Assembly: GCA_027490725.1 (NCBI GenBank)
Contig: JAIXXN010000037.1
Location: 55,844-119,843, forward strand
Source: Oxalobacteraceae bacterium
Lineage (GTDB): Bacteria; Pseudomonadota; Gammaproteobacteria; Burkholderiales; Burkholderiaceae_D
Reading direction: 5' to 3'
Length of the DNA stretch: 64,000 bases
Each line of letters starts with the position of its first letter. Positions within the stretch are counted from its first letter, which is position 1. The position numbers and the translations under genes are program-made. The notes beneath the pieces were generated by a model. That model ran no database searches and was not told the origin of the DNA. It saw only the letters and a program-made list of their open reading frames with translations. This document shows, piece by piece, positions 45,559 through 58,870 of the stretch.

Positions 45559-46071
45559 ATGTCCACCGCCCCACTCAATGATGATGAATACGCCGCCCTC
45601 GACGCCTTGCAGGATGTGGCCTGGCTGGAAGGCTTGCTGACCGCCTGCGTGATCACCCCTAGCCCGCTGCCGGACGCGGTCTGGCTAGCTGCCGCCCTGC
45701 AACAGCCAGAGGCCGAAACGCTGGCGCGCCGCCACCATCACTATATGCAGACCTGGATGGCCAAGGATCCCGGTAGTTTCGAACCGATCTACGAGTGTGG
45801 CGGCAACTGGACGGCCACGCAGTGGGCGGCCGGCTTCCGTGCCGGCATGGCGCTTGATGCGCCCGTCTGGGACGCACTGCGCAGCAGCCACCCGGAATGG
45901 CTGACGGCATTCGACGCCGCTACCGATGCAGACCGCGCGGCCGATGCAATTCCCGCCGCCGTCATCCAGCTGCACGGCCACTGGCATCCCCCCAAAGGCC
46001 CGAAAGTCGGACGCAATGATCCCTGCCCTTGCGGCAGTGGCAAGAAGTCCAAGAAGTGCTGCGCCGCCTGA
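45559..46071 (+). CDS. UPF0149/YecA-type protein with C-terminal SEC-C motif
   Basis: 170 residues. The N-terminal UPF0149 (YgfB/YecA) helical domain reads LNDDEYAALDALQDVAWLEGLLTACVITPSPLPDAVWLAA. The C-terminal zinc-binding SEC-C motif is in GRNDPCPCGSGKKSKKCCAA, as in SecA and YecA. Likely ribosome- or SecA-associated, by analogy with YecA. The ATG at 45559 has AAGG six bases upstream and begins the conserved domain; the longer frame from 45220 is antisense to the proline-rich gene and not used. Confidence 0.88.
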   Translation: MSTAPLNDDEYAALDALQDVAWLEGLLTACVITPSPLPDAVWLAAALQQPEAETLARRHHHYMQTWMAKDPGSFEPIYECGGNWTATQWAAGFRAGMALDAPVWDALRSSHPEWLTAFDAATDADRAADAIPAAVIQLHGHWHPPKGPKVGRNDPCPCGSGKKSKKCCAA

Positions 46072-46079
46072 TGCCCGCC

Positions 46080-46100
46080 GCGCCGGTCCTGCACCGGCGC
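46080..46100. terminator. GC-rich hairpin between convergent genes
   Basis: GCGCCGGT and ACCGGCGC form an 8-bp stem with a 5-nt loop between the SEC-C gene and the DUF5916 gene. No T-tract follows; it is possibly a bidirectional pause or terminator. Confidence 0.4.
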
Positions 46101-46138
46101 AGCGCCATCTCAGCCAGCCGTCACACTCGCAAGCTGAC

Positions 46139-48475
46139 CTAGACCTCCCACTGGAACTTTAGCGTCAGGGACTTACTGGTGGTATCGGGGGCGCGCGTGC
46201 GATCATGCGACAGCCCCAGCGACATCGCCCGGCCATGCCGCCACAGGTGGCGGTACAGCAGCGAGCGGTGCATTTGCCGATCGGCCCAGGGCTCCAGTAC
46301 CGATACGCCGTCATCGCGCCGTGCGGCCGAGGTGGTTTGCGCCAGCAAGCGTATCGAGTCAGACGCTGTGAAGTGCAGCATGCCCAGCGCGCGCCAGCCC
46401 TGATCCAGGAATGCCGGGTGGCCCAGCGTGCCTTGCACCCAGGCGCGGTTGACCCGGAAATCTGTTTCCACCGACCAGCCGCGCATGCCGGATAAGGGCA
46501 TTGGCAACGGCAGGCGCAAGCCCATATCCACGATGACATTGCCACCGCTCCCCACCCGATCGGCGTCCACGTCGAGCTGACGGCCCAGCGTGACTTCGGC
46601 ATTGAACTTGGTCATCCATGGCAGCGGCGATGATTCGAAGCCGAAGTGCACGGCCGGCACCTGGTGCAGCACACCCAGGCGGCGGCCGCGCTGCTGGTCG
46701 AAGCCAAGGTTGGCCCACAGATTGGTTTGCCGTCCGGCCCGGAACCAGATCCCCGGCTGCAGCTTGCGCTCGACGATCTGGTTGGCCTGCTGTCCCTGCT
46801 GCGCATCGGACAGGGTACGGATCTCGTGCAGGCCCAGATGCGCCTCGAACTCATACAGCTCAAGTTGCGCATCGGCCAGCGCCAGCGTGTGCGCACCCAG
46901 CCGGCGGTTGAGATTGAAGACAGTCTTCAGGACGCCCGTCTGTGGCACGAAACCGTTGTCGTTGACGAAGCCGGGCGTGATCGCCTCCAGCTGCAACTCG
47001 TTCCACCAGACCTCGCTGCTGCTAGAGAATTTACCGAGCGCGTAGCTGCCATGGCGCGTCGCCACACGCGCGCTGCGCGCGAGCGGCGCCTCGACGAAGC
47101 CGGCACTGGTTTGCGAATGCATCAGCAGCCAGATGGCTTGCTGGCCGTCGTCACGCCACTGGCCATCCACGCCGGCCACCTCGTTGCTGCCCGCGTCGCC
47201 ATAAGCGCGCTGCGCTACGAAGCCGCCCAGCACCGCGTGCTCGCCATGCCAGCGGGTGCGCACCAGGCTCGCCAGCGTGCGCCGGGTTTGCGCGTATTCA
47301 CTGGTCTCGTAGACCGCGCCGCGCAGCACCACACCGCCCTCCTGATCGCGCAAGCTCATCGCGGTGGCGTCGGCGCCGGCGTCGCGCCAGGTGGCCCGCA
47401 AGCCCCATTCCGGATCGGCCACGGTGCGCGAGTAGAACGCCGACAGCGGCAAGCCCAGTACGTCGGCACTTTCGAGGAAGAAGCCACGCTTCTCCGGCAG
47501 GCTGAGAGCGATGCGGCTGGCGCCCGTGGCGGTCGGCTGGTCGATTTCCACCTGCGAAAAATCGGGATTGAGCGTGGCGTTGAACACCCAGTCGGCGCGC
47601 GGCCGGGCATTAATCTCGAGCCCCACGCTGGCACGGTCGCCGCGCTGGCTGCCGTTCTGGTCGCGGTCGCGGTTCGAGCGCAGGGTCAGTTCCGGCTTGA
47701 GTTCAAGGAAGCTACGGTCGCGCACCGCCACCACTGTGTCGCCCATGCCACCCACGTCCTGCAAGGCCGAGATATAGCTCAGTGCGCCGTTTTTCAGCGG
47801 CGTGCTGGTCAGCAGCAGGCCGTCCGCATGCGGCACGCTGCGCTCGATCATCACCCGCCAGGTCTTGCCGTCGGCGTAAGGAAAGCGCAGATTCGATAAG
47901 GGCCAGCGAATCTCCATGCTGTAGCCGTCCGGCAGGCGCTTGACGGCGGCGTCGATCGGAAAGTCCGGCCCCAGATCCGTTTCATCGAGGTCGGCGCGGT
48001 ACATGCCGTCGCTGAACACGCCGGCGATATTGACGCGCACAAATTGCGCGGCGCGGCCATGCCCGGTAGGGTCTAGCCAGACGCCGATGAAGTCCTGATC
48101 CGGGCCTACCTTGTCGCGTCGCGTCAGCGTGCCGCGCATGCGCTCGGGCGCATCGTCCCAGGCGCGGATGCCGAACACCAGCGCGCCGTCGTCAATCAGC
48201 AACTGCACGGTGGTGCGCAGATTAGCCGGCGCCAGCTTACCGTCGGCAGGCATATACTGGTGAAAAGCGTCGAACACGGGCGCGGCGCGCCACGCCTCGT
48301 CATCGAGCGCGCCATCAACGCGCAAGGTGACGCTGCGCTCGGCCAGCATGGCAGGCAGCGCGGGGAACACGCCATTGCGTTCTTCTTGCGCCATGGCCGC
48401 CACCTCGCCCGCAGCCAGCATGGCGCTGATCGCTGCCAGCGTGGCGGCAAAAAAACGTTTGAAAGTTGAATGCAT
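46139..48475 (-). CDS. DUF5916-type outer-membrane protein with CBM9-like domain
   Basis: 778 residues with a signal peptide. The N-terminal domain (RVDGALDDEAWRAAPVFDAFHQYMPADGKLA, then IRAWDDAPERMRGTLTRRDKVGPDQDFIGVWLDPTGHGR) is a carbohydrate-binding-family-9-like fold. The C-terminal two-thirds is a large beta-barrel-like region (NATLNPDFSQVEIDQPTATGASRIALSLPEKRGFFLESADVLG) ending in an aromatic-containing strand, LTLKFQWEV. The family is common in Gram-negatives; ligands are not established. It stands alone. Confidence 0.85.
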   Translation of the reverse strand: MHSTFKRFFAATLAAISAMLAAGEVAAMAQEERNGVFPALPAMLAERSVTLRVDGALDDEAWRAAPVFDAFHQYMPADGKLAPANLRTTVQLLIDDGALVFGIRAWDDAPERMRGTLTRRDKVGPDQDFIGVWLDPTGHGRAAQFVRVNIAGVFSDGMYRADLDETDLGPDFPIDAAVKRLPDGYSMEIRWPLSNLRFPYADGKTWRVMIERSVPHADGLLLTSTPLKNGALSYISALQDVGGMGDTVVAVRDRSFLELKPELTLRSNRDRDQNGSQRGDRASVGLEINARPRADWVFNATLNPDFSQVEIDQPTATGASRIALSLPEKRGFFLESADVLGLPLSAFYSRTVADPEWGLRATWRDAGADATAMSLRDQEGGVVLRGAVYETSEYAQTRRTLASLVRTRWHGEHAVLGGFVAQRAYGDAGSNEVAGVDGQWRDDGQQAIWLLMHSQTSAGFVEAPLARSARVATRHGSYALGKFSSSSEVWWNELQLEAITPGFVNDNGFVPQTGVLKTVFNLNRRLGAHTLALADAQLELYEFEAHLGLHEIRTLSDAQQGQQANQIVERKLQPGIWFRAGRQTNLWANLGFDQQRGRRLGVLHQVPAVHFGFESSPLPWMTKFNAEVTLGRQLDVDADRVGSGGNVIVDMGLRLPLPMPLSGMRGWSVETDFRVNRAWVQGTLGHPAFLDQGWRALGMLHFTASDSIRLLAQTTSAARRDDGVSVLEPWADRQMHRSLLYRHLWRHGRAMSLGLSHDRTRAPDTTSKSLTLKFQWEV

Positions 48476-48668
48476 AGTCGTCCCGGTTTTGTGCGCAGGA
48501 GTTTAACGCAAAAAAATGCTTTTTCCGCAATATTATTACTGGAAAAATCGTGGCAACGACAATTGAAGAGATGTATTCGCCTACATCCCGCAGGCCGCCC
48601 TCGCGCGAGTACGCGCGAGTCTTCGAATCCCACGCGTGCGCTGCGCGCACTCCTCTCCCATCCGGAAA

Positions 48669-48698
48669 TAAAAAAGCCTCCTTGCGGAGGCTTTTTTA
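48669..48698 (-). terminator. Terminator of the tRNA-Ser transcript
   Basis: GCCTCC and GGAGGC pair around TTGC with A/T runs on both sides, so it works in both directions. It lies directly after the second-transcribed tRNA gene on the minus strand. Confidence 0.88.
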
Positions 48699-48706
48699 CT
48701 GAATAT

Positions 48707-48796
<90 letters not shown>

Positions 48797-48826
48797 TGGT
48801 GGTACATTTTTCTCTTTAGCAGCAAT

Positions 48827-48916
<90 letters not shown>

Positions 48917-48982
48917 GTTTTCCCACCTGCTGCTGCGAGAAGGCAAGATTATAGCAGGCTTGCGCAAAAATAAAAGGAGTAT

Positions 48983-50344
<1,362 letters not shown>

Positions 50345-50441
50345 CTAGCGCTGTAGGATTTCTCCTACGCAATCTATCGTGCGCCAGTACTGACGCGCAA
50401 TCGCTAGCATAAACGCATCGTCACTACCCGAGGAGATCGCC

Positions 50442-50843
50442 ATGTTCACCCGCGCCCTGGCACTGAGTGCCCTGCTGCTGCTTGGCGGCTGTGCCGGCAT
50501 GCATCCATTCAGCAGCGAGGAAGCTCCGCCGCCCACCAATCCCGACTTCGCCGGCGCCATGGCGCGCTTCAATGCGCAATTTCCCAATGAAAAAGCGAGC
50601 CGCTACGAAGACCTGTCGATCAGCTACAACAACCAGCACAAACTCGATGAACGGGGCCAATGCCACGAGCGCTCGAAATTCCCCGTGGTGATCGTGCTGA
50701 CGCTGGACGCCAATGGCAAAGTCCTCAGTTCGACGACCGATGTGATGAATGCCAAGGCCGAATGCTTCCGGCAAGCCTATGCCAGCGTGCAGCTACCGGC
50801 ACCACCGTTTGCGCCGTATCTGAAACCGATCCGGCTGCGCTAG
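50442..50843 (+). CDS. Small putative lipoprotein, TonB-C-like
   Basis: 133 residues. The signal peptide with lipobox LLGGC (Cys17) is followed by a short Pro-rich linker and a soluble domain (RSKFPVVIVLTLDANGKVLSSTTDVMNAKAECFRQAYASVQLPAPPFAPYLKP) whose pattern resembles the TonB C-terminal type. GAGG precedes the ATG. The function is unknown; two later Cys could form a disulfide. Confidence 0.75.
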   Translation: MFTRALALSALLLLGGCAGMHPFSSEEAPPPTNPDFAGAMARFNAQFPNEKASRYEDLSISYNNQHKLDERGQCHERSKFPVVIVLTLDANGKVLSSTTDVMNAKAECFRQAYASVQLPAPPFAPYLKPIRLR

Positions 50844-50852
50844 CGCTGCCGT

Positions 50853-51701
50853 TCAACCATCCGCGACTTCGTTCTCCGACGCCGCCTCGTCGTGGTCCGC
50901 TGCCGCGCTCGGACCCGGCAACCAGCTATGCACGGCTTCATTGAAGCGTTCCGGCTGCCGCAGCATCGGCCAGTGATCGGTATTGAACGGAATCACTTTA
51001 TTGCTCTTGCGCGCCTCGATTTTTTCCAGCCAGCTATTCGAATGGAACATGAAGGGCTTGCGCACGCCGTAGATATACAGCATCGGCACCTTGGGCACGA
51101 AGGCTTGCAGGTTGCGGTAGGAACCGGCCTCGCCAGCGCTGAGGATGTAATACGGATAATTCATCTGCGCGCCGATGTATTCGCGCGGCCCCGGCGCATT
51201 GAGGGCATTGGCCATACGGCGCGTCAGCATATTGCCGATCGGCCCGCCAATTGCCCAGGCCAGCGACAGGGTGTTCTGATAGGCACTCACCTTGAGCTTT
51301 TGCGAGAACGTCCGCGAACGGCGGGTTTCCTGCGAATTAGCGTCGCCGATATCGACACCGATGATGGCCGACACCTGCTGCTTGTTGCGCATGTAGTACT
51401 CGTAACCGAACACGCAACCCCAGTCGTGCAGCATCAGAATCACTTTCTTCTTATTGCTGATCGCGTTAATCACATAGGAAATGCTGCGGATGGTGGCATC
51501 GAGCGAATACACACGGCGCGGCGTATCGGGATCGAAGCCGGGCAAGGTGAAACGTACACAGCGATAGCGGTGCTTGAAATCGGCTACCTGCGCGTCCCAT
51601 AGTCGGTAGGTATCCGGCCAGCCATGGATCATGACGATGGTGTCTTCCCCTTCGCCGTCGATGTGCACATCGATCCCATCCACCTTCTTTACCTGCGACA
51701 T
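50853..51701 (-). CDS. Alpha/beta-hydrolase (epoxide hydrolase/dehalogenase-like)
   Basis: 282 residues. The oxyanion motif HGWPD (26-30) and nucleophile elbow HDWGC (Asp93), with Asp rather than Ser, put it near epoxide hydrolases and haloalkane dehalogenases. The catalytic His is probably in NTDHWPM near residue 250. No signal peptide. The substrate is unknown. Confidence 0.88.
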   Translation of the reverse strand: MSQVKKVDGIDVHIDGEGEDTIVMIHGWPDTYRLWDAQVADFKHRYRCVRFTLPGFDPDTPRRVYSLDATIRSISYVINAISNKKKVILMLHDWGCVFGYEYYMRNKQQVSAIIGVDIGDANSQETRRSRTFSQKLKVSAYQNTLSLAWAIGGPIGNMLTRRMANALNAPGPREYIGAQMNYPYYILSAGEAGSYRNLQAFVPKVPMLYIYGVRKPFMFHSNSWLEKIEARKSNKVIPFNTDHWPMLRQPERFNEAVHSWLPGPSAAADHDEAASENEVADG

Positions 51702-51746
51702 GCCGCCCCTCGCCTTGTTGTCAAATAAAACAATATCTTACCTCAG

Positions 51747-53060
51747 TTAGCGGGCTTTTCCAGCGTCGGCATCGAGCTGGCGCAGGAAAGCCATCTTATC
51801 GGCAATTTTCGCTTCCAGTCCGCGCGGCACGGGCTGATACCAGTCCGGTTCAGCAATGCCGTCGGGCAGATAGGTTTCGCCGGCCGCATAGGCATGCGGC
51901 TCATCGTGGGCATAGCGGTATTCGTGGCCGTAACCGAGCTCTTTCATCAGTTTGGTGGGCGCATTACGCAGATGCACCGGCACCTCGCGCGATTTGTCCT
52001 TTTTCACGAAGGCCATGGCCTGATTGAAGGCGTTGTAGCCGGCATTGCTCTTGGCCGCAATCGCCAGATAGATCACCGCCTGCCCCAGCGCCAGCTCGCC
52101 TTCCGGCGAACCGAGCCGCTCGAAGGTGCTGGCCGCGTCATTGGCCAGCTGGATGGCACGCGGATCGGCTAGTCCGATATCTTCCCAGGCCATCCGGACG
52201 ATGCGGCGCGACAGATATTTGGCATCGGCACCACCGTCGAGCATGCGGCACAGCCAGTACAGGGCGGCATCGGGATTCGAACCGCGTACCGATTTATGCA
52301 GGGCCGAAATCTGGTCGTAGAAATTATCGCCGCCCTTGTCGAAACGGCGTGCGTTGAGGGTCAGCGCGTTCTGGATGAATTCGGCCGTAATGTGCTGGAT
52401 ATGCGCCGCCTGCGCGGCCAGACTGGTCTGCTCCAGCAGATTCAGCAAGCGACGCCCATCGCCATCGGCGTAACCGATCAGCGTCTCGATGGCTACCTCG
52501 TCGAACTGCAGATGCGCGAGCAGACTGCTGCGTGCCTTGTCCACCAGCTGGCGCAATTCCTCGGACGTGAACGATTGCAGCACATACACCTGCGAGCGCG
52601 ACAGCAAAGCGGAATTGACTTCGAACGAAGGGTTTTCCGTGGTCGCGCCGATCAGCGTCACCAGCCCCGATTCCGCATACGGCAGCAAGGCATCCTGCTG
52701 CGATTTATTGAAGCGGTGAATCTCGTCGACGAACAGGATGGTGTGTTTGCCCCGCTCAAGATTGTGCTGGGCTTGCTCCATGGCGGCGCGGATATCCTTC
52801 ACGCCGGAAAATACCGCCGACAAAGCAATGAACTCGCAATCGTAGGCAGTCGCGGTCAAGCGTGCCAGCGTGGTCTTGCCGACGCCGGGCGGCCCCCACA
52901 GTATCATCGAATGGGGTTGTCCCGATTCGAATGCCAGCCGCAAGGGCTTGCCCGGGCCCAGCAGATGTGACTGGCCGATCACTTCGTCCAGCGTTTTCGG
53001 ACGCAGTGCTTCGGCCAGCGGCGGGCGTGGTTCGGTGGAGAAAAGATCAGCCATACGCAA
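51747..53060 (-). CDS. rarA: Replication-associated recombination protein RarA (MgsA)
   Basis: 437-residue AAA+ ATPase acting at stalled forks. Walker A is GPPGVGKTT (56-64), Walker B is ILFVDEIHRFNK, and sensor 1 is IGATTENPSFEVNSALLSRSQ, with a conserved C-terminal tetramerisation region (EDIGLADPRAIQLANDAASTFERLGSPEGELALGQAVIYLA). It lies between lolA and serS, the usual proteobacterial order. The start could be Met1 or Met3. Confidence 0.96.
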   Translation of the reverse strand: MRMADLFSTEPRPPLAEALRPKTLDEVIGQSHLLGPGKPLRLAFESGQPHSMILWGPPGVGKTTLARLTATAYDCEFIALSAVFSGVKDIRAAMEQAQHNLERGKHTILFVDEIHRFNKSQQDALLPYAESGLVTLIGATTENPSFEVNSALLSRSQVYVLQSFTSEELRQLVDKARSSLLAHLQFDEVAIETLIGYADGDGRRLLNLLEQTSLAAQAAHIQHITAEFIQNALTLNARRFDKGGDNFYDQISALHKSVRGSNPDAALYWLCRMLDGGADAKYLSRRIVRMAWEDIGLADPRAIQLANDAASTFERLGSPEGELALGQAVIYLAIAAKSNAGYNAFNQAMAFVKKDKSREVPVHLRNAPTKLMKELGYGHEYRYAHDEPHAYAAGETYLPDGIAEPDWYQPVPRGLEAKIADKMAFLRQLDADAGKAR

Positions 53061-53122
53061 TCAGTGAAAAACAACAGCAGGACAAGCCCCATGCGCCGCT
53101 CGGGGCAGCGCCATGATTGAAC

Positions 53123-53758
53123 TTAATTATTGAAGACGTCGGCGCCCTTGGGCATGACAAACTTAAAGGTGGTGGCAGTCAGCGGCGGATTTTTTTCAAT
53201 CTTGCGGAACGCCAGCACAGTGGTCTGACCGAAGCTATCCTTGAGCTCCATCGCTTCCGGCAAGCCATTCCGCAAGCCGATGGTGATCAGTTCGAAGCTG
53301 GTATCTTTGGCTTTCGGCACCGCTTTCAGCCATTCCAGTCCGTCACGGCTGCCCGCTTCCGAGAGCGTAAAGTTTTTATCCAGATCATTGCTGCCGAACA
53401 AGATGGCGGCCGGGGTCGAACCCAGCGCGTCGCCGAGCTTCTTCACCGTGACCTGATTCAGATCCTTGTCGAAGATAAACAGCTGCTCGCCGTCGGCCTG
53501 CAGCACTTGCTCGTAAGGCTTGCTATAGGTCCAGATGAATTTGCCGGGACGGGCAAACAGAAACGTCCCGCTGGCTGCCGACGACACCTTGGGCGCTTCA
53601 CCCACACTGTTTTTCACCTGACGTTGACTAAACTCGCCCCGCGCAGCCTTGCTCGACGCCACAAAGGTCTTGAACTGTTCGAGCGCACTGGCCTGTGCCT
53701 GCAGCGGGGAAAGGACCAGCCAGCCGGCTAGTGCCAGCGCAAAATACTTGAATTTCAT
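53123..53758 (-). CDS. lolA: Outer-membrane lipoprotein carrier LolA
   Basis: Periplasmic chaperone of 211 residues that carries lipoproteins from LolCDE to LolB. The signal peptide ends near AQA. The mature protein has [56 protein letters not shown] and [30 protein letters not shown], matching LolA. ATG 53758 begins the signal peptide; the frame continues to 54028 inside ftsK only by chance. ftsK precedes it by 22 bp. Confidence 0.95.
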   Translation of the reverse strand: MKFKYFALALAGWLVLSPLQAQASALEQFKTFVASSKAARGEFSQRQVKNSVGEAPKVSSAASGTFLFARPGKFIWTYSKPYEQVLQADGEQLFIFDKDLNQVTVKKLGDALGSTPAAILFGSNDLDKNFTLSEAGSRDGLEWLKAVPKAKDTSFELITIGLRNGLPEAMELKDSFGQTTVLAFRKIEKNPPLTATTFKFVMPKGADVFNN

Positions 53759-53780
53759 ACGTTTTATCCTGTAGAGAAGC

Positions 53781-56153
53781 TTATTCCGCGCTGGCGGCTG
53801 GCGCCAGAATCTCGCGGTTGCCGTTCGATTGCATGGTCGATACCACGCCGCTATGTTCCATCTGTTCCAGCAGACGCGCCGCACGGTTGTAGCCGATGCG
53901 CAAATGACGCTGCACCAGCGAGATCGACGCGCGGCGGTTCTTGAGCACCACCTGCACCGCCTGATCGTACATCGGATCGGCCTCGCCACCGCCCTCGCCG
54001 GCCGCAGCACCCTCGCCGCCTTCGCCACCTTCGAGCGTACCGCCTTCCAGTATGCCCTCGATATAGTCGGGCTCGCCAGTGCTCTTCAGATGTTTCACCA
54101 CGCGGTGCACTTCATCATCGGACACAAACGCGCCGTGCACCCGCACCGGCAAACCGGTACCGGGCGGCATATACAGCATATCGCCCATCCCCAGCAGCGC
54201 TTCCGCCCCCATCTGGTCGAGAATGGTGCGCGAGTCGATCTTCGAGGAGACCTGGAAGGCAATCCGGGTCGGGATATTCGCCTTGATCAGACCGGTAATC
54301 ACATCCACCGAAGGACGCTGGGTCGCCAGAATCAGGTGCAGGCCGGCCGCCCGGGCTTTCTGGGCAATCCGTGCAATCAGTTCTTCAACTTTCTTACCGA
54401 CCACCATCATCAGGTCGGCCAGCTCGTCGATGATAATCACGATGGTCGGCAGTTTCTCCAGCGGTTCCGGCGAGTCTGGCGTCAGACTGAACGGATTCGG
54501 AATGTGCTCCTCGCGCTTCTTCGCCTCGGCAATCTTGGCGTTGTAACCGGCCAGATTACGTACGCCCAGCTTGGACATCAGCTTGTAGCGGCGCTCCATC
54601 TCGTTGACCGCCCAGTTCAGCGCATGACCGGCCTGACGCATATCTGTCACCACCGGCGCCAGCAGATGCGGGATACCTTCGTACACCGACATCTCGAGCA
54701 TCTTCGGATCGATCAGAATCATCCGCACATCTGCCGGGTCGGCCTTGTACAGCAGCGACAGAATGGTGGCGTTAATCCCCACCGACTTACCGGAACCGGT
54801 GGTACCGGCTACCAGCAAGTGCGGCATCTTGGCCAGATCGGCCACCACCGGCTTGCCCGCAATATCCTTGCCCAGCGCCACGGTCAGCGGCGAAGCATTG
54901 TCGTGGTAGACCTTGGAACCGAGAATTTCGCTCAGGCGCACGATCTGGCGCTTAGGATTAGGCAACTCCAGCGCCATGAAATTCTTGCCGGGGATGGTTT
55001 CCACCACCCGGATCGAGGTCAGCGACAGCGAACGCGCCAGATCGCGTGCCAGACCGACAATCTGGCTACCTTTGACGCCCGTCGCCGGTTCGATCTCGTA
55101 GCGGGTCACCACCGGCCCCGGATAGGCCGCCACGACTTTCGCTTCGACACCGAAGTCGGAGAGTTTTTTCTCGATCAGGCGGCTGGTAAATTCCAGCGTC
55201 TCGATCGAGACGGTTTCCTGCACTTCGGCCGCCTCATCCAGCAGCGACAGCGCTGGCAGCGTACTGTCGGTGGCCGGATCCTGGAACAGGCTGGCCTGCC
55301 GTTCTTTTTCGACGCGCTCCGATTTCACCACCGTCACCACCTGCGGTTCGATCTTTACGGGCGCCGCCGTCAGGTGTTTTTCCACATGCTTGGCACGCTC
55401 GGTCACCACCACCTCTTCGCGCTTGACGGCAGCCACCTCGCCCTGACGGCGATCTTCGCGGTACTGGTAGCGCTGTACCAGCCAGTCGATGGCCAGTTCG
55501 ATGCCGGTGCCCACCCGCTCCGCCAGCGTCAGCCAGGACACATGGAAGAACAGGCTCAAGCCCAGCCCGAACAGCAGCAACAGCAGCAGCGTCGCGCCGG
55601 TAAAGCCCAGCGCCACGTGGGCCGAGTGCCCCACCAGTTCGCCCAGCACACCACCGGGCGCGCGCGGCAAGTCCACGCGCAAGGTGTACATGCGCAGGTA
55701 TTCCAGACCGATACTGCCGGTAAACAGCAGCACGAAACCGATCGCGCGGATCAGTGGTTCCTGCGCATGTTCCGGTTCCGGGGTTTTTGCCAGCACATAT
55801 TTATGGGTCAGGCCGCGATAGCCGAGCCAGACCTGCCGCAACAGATAGAAAGCCCACCACCACGCCGAGAAGCCGAAGATATATAACAGCAGATCGGACA
55901 GCCAGGCCCCGGCACGCCCCCCCAGATTGTGCACCTTGGGCACCAGCGTGCCGTGTGACCAGCCCGGGTCGAGCTTATCGTAGCTGACCAGAATCAGCAC
56001 AAAATAGATGCCCAGCACGGCCAGCGCCAGCCAGCGCGCCTCGGACAATAGCCGCACCAGCCGGTTCGGCAGGGGCTGGCGCTCGGTCGGGGTGCGGGTA
56101 TAGCCGGAAATGGCCGCTTTCGGCGCACGCTCCTGCACTTTTTTACTGCTCAT
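53781..56153 (-). CDS. ftsK: DNA translocase FtsK
   Basis: 790-residue divisome protein that pumps chromosome termini. Four to five N-terminal membrane helices (to about residue 215) are followed by a short linker (about 225-315). The motor comes next: Walker [12 protein letters not shown], Walker [53 protein letters not shown] Gly/Glu-rich hinge precedes the C-terminal gamma winged helix ([21 protein letters not shown]) that reads KOPS. The linker is short compared with E. coli FtsK. It is first in the ftsK-lolA-rarA cluster. Confidence 0.96.
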   Translation of the reverse strand: MSSKKVQERAPKAAISGYTRTPTERQPLPNRLVRLLSEARWLALAVLGIYFVLILVSYDKLDPGWSHGTLVPKVHNLGGRAGAWLSDLLLYIFGFSAWWWAFYLLRQVWLGYRGLTHKYVLAKTPEPEHAQEPLIRAIGFVLLFTGSIGLEYLRMYTLRVDLPRAPGGVLGELVGHSAHVALGFTGATLLLLLLFGLGLSLFFHVSWLTLAERVGTGIELAIDWLVQRYQYREDRRQGEVAAVKREEVVVTERAKHVEKHLTAAPVKIEPQVVTVVKSERVEKERQASLFQDPATDSTLPALSLLDEAAEVQETVSIETLEFTSRLIEKKLSDFGVEAKVVAAYPGPVVTRYEIEPATGVKGSQIVGLARDLARSLSLTSIRVVETIPGKNFMALELPNPKRQIVRLSEILGSKVYHDNASPLTVALGKDIAGKPVVADLAKMPHLLVAGTTGSGKSVGINATILSLLYKADPADVRMILIDPKMLEMSVYEGIPHLLAPVVTDMRQAGHALNWAVNEMERRYKLMSKLGVRNLAGYNAKIAEAKKREEHIPNPFSLTPDSPEPLEKLPTIVIIIDELADLMMVVGKKVEELIARIAQKARAAGLHLILATQRPSVDVITGLIKANIPTRIAFQVSSKIDSRTILDQMGAEALLGMGDMLYMPPGTGLPVRVHGAFVSDDEVHRVVKHLKSTGEPDYIEGILEGGTLEGGEGGEGAAAGEGGGEADPMYDQAVQVVLKNRRASISLVQRHLRIGYNRAARLLEQMEHSGVVSTMQSNGNREILAPAASAE

Positions 56154-57483
<1,330 letters not shown>

Positions 57484-57486
57484 GCA

Positions 57487-58155
57487 ATGGCGTTGAAAGA
57501 CTTCGCCGACCTGAAATCTCTGAGCAAACAGCTCAAGGAACAGGCCGACACGCGCGCGCTAGCCGAAGCCGAGCGCGTCAAGCGGGAAGCGCAGCAGGCC
57601 CGTGAAGCGAATCTGTTCCAGGCCAGTCTCGGCGCCGTCAAGCGCCTGCCGGAACAGAACCGTTACGTGCCGCAAGCGCCGCGTAGCAGCGCGACGCTGC
57701 CCGCTGCGCCGGCCCGCAAACTGAGTCAGGCAGAAGATGATGCGGCGGTGCTGCGCGAATCACTGTCCGACCTGTTCGAAGTCGATCATTATCTGGAAGA
57801 AGACCCGGCGCTCAACTACAGTGCGCCCGGCGTCGGCAACGACGTCATGAAGAAACTGCGCAAAGGCCACTGGCCGGTGCAGGACGAGCTGGATTTGCAC
57901 GGCATGAACCGCGATCAGGCACGTGCTGCACTGGGCGCCTTCCTGACCCGGGCCGGCCAGCGCAACCAGCGCTGCGTCTGCGTGATTCACGGCCGTGGCT
58001 TCGGTTCGCGCGGTCAGGAACCGGTGCTGAAATCGATGGTCCACAGCTGGCTGGTGCAAACAGGCGTGGTCGCCTTCTGTCAGGCACGCAACCATGAAGG
58101 CGGCGAAGGCGCGCTGATCGTGCTGCTGCGCGCCGCGCTACAGCCAAGTCGCTAG
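57487..58155 (+). CDS. Smr-domain protein
   Basis: 222 residues. The N-terminal half is charged and helical (LKDFADLKSLSKQLKEQADTRALAEAERVKREAQQA). The C-terminal Smr domain has ELDLHGMNRDQARAALGAFL and the loop CVIHGRGFGSRGQEPVLKSMVHSWL. Smr domains are nicking nucleases or RNA-binding (SmrA/SmrB-like). It starts 3 bp after trxB, an order seen in betaproteobacteria. Confidence 0.92.
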   Translation: MALKDFADLKSLSKQLKEQADTRALAEAERVKREAQQAREANLFQASLGAVKRLPEQNRYVPQAPRSSATLPAAPARKLSQAEDDAAVLRESLSDLFEVDHYLEEDPALNYSAPGVGNDVMKKLRKGHWPVQDELDLHGMNRDQARAALGAFLTRAGQRNQRCVCVIHGRGFGSRGQEPVLKSMVHSWLVQTGVVAFCQARNHEGGEGALIVLLRAALQPSR

Positions 58156-58207
58156 TAATTCCTAAAAAGAAACAATCCTACACGGTCGCGGTAGCTCATG
58201 TTAACCT

Positions 58208-58870
58208 ATGGACATTACCACTCAGTCCATAGCAACCATGAAGCACGTTGTCGTTCCCCACGTCTCCCTGATCACCGTCATCGAAATCGTCGCGATTCTG
58301 GTGGGGGCGTTTTCCGGTTTCGTTGAGGCGCGGCGCAAGCGCATGGACGTGGTGGGCGTGTTCACAGTGGCCTTCATCACCGCGTTTGGCGGCGGTACCC
58401 TGCGCGATATTCTGCTCGACCGCAGGCCGTTATTCTGGGTCATGCATCAGGAATATGCGATCCTAATCTTCATCCTCGCGCTGGTGGCCTCGCCGCTAAT
58501 GCGTACCCTGCGCCAGATTCTGTCGGAACGCCTGATCGTCATTGCCGACGCCATCGGCCTCGGTCTGTTCGCCGTGGCCGGCGTGTCGCAGGCGCAGGCT
58601 GCCCACATGCCAATCTTTATCGCCGCCATGATGGGCGTGATCACCGGCATCTTCGGCGGTGTGCTGCGCGACATCGTCTGCAACGAAGTACCGATGGTAT
58701 TCCGCGACGGCAAACCCTATGCCATCTGTGCCTTCTTTGGCTGCTGGATGTACATCGGCCTGCAATACACCGACGTCTCCGACGACTTCGCGCTCTGGTC
58801 GAGCGCCGCCACCATCACCCTGATCCGCCTGCTGACCTGGAGTTTCGACCTGCGCCTCGGCAAGCACTAA
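58208..58870 (+). CDS. TRIC-type cation channel family (YadS/UPF0126) membrane protein
   Basis: 220 residues with about seven membrane helices and two internal repeats: GAFSGFVEARRKRMDVVGVFTVAFITAFGGGTLRDILLDRRP, and GLFAVAGVSQAQ followed by MGVITGIFGGVLRDIVCNEVP. The duplicated GGGxLRD motif is the family signature of trimeric intracellular cation channel homologues. Met1 or Met11 could be the start. Confidence 0.92.
   Translation: MDITTQSIATMKHVVVPHVSLITVIEIVAILVGAFSGFVEARRKRMDVVGVFTVAFITAFGGGTLRDILLDRRPLFWVMHQEYAILIFILALVASPLMRTLRQILSERLIVIADAIGLGLFAVAGVSQAQAAHMPIFIAAMMGVITGIFGGVLRDIVCNEVPMVFRDGKPYAICAFFGCWMYIGLQYTDVSDDFALWSSAATITLIRLLTWSFDLRLGKH

Noticed and set aside
53759..54028. N-terminal extension of LolA
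   Set aside because: It overlaps ftsK in another frame and would bury the signal peptide.
53829..55886. A 685-codon open frame antisense to ftsK
   Set aside because: His/Arg/Gln-rich translation typical of antisense reading of GC-rich genes; the sense frame is an unmistakable FtsK.
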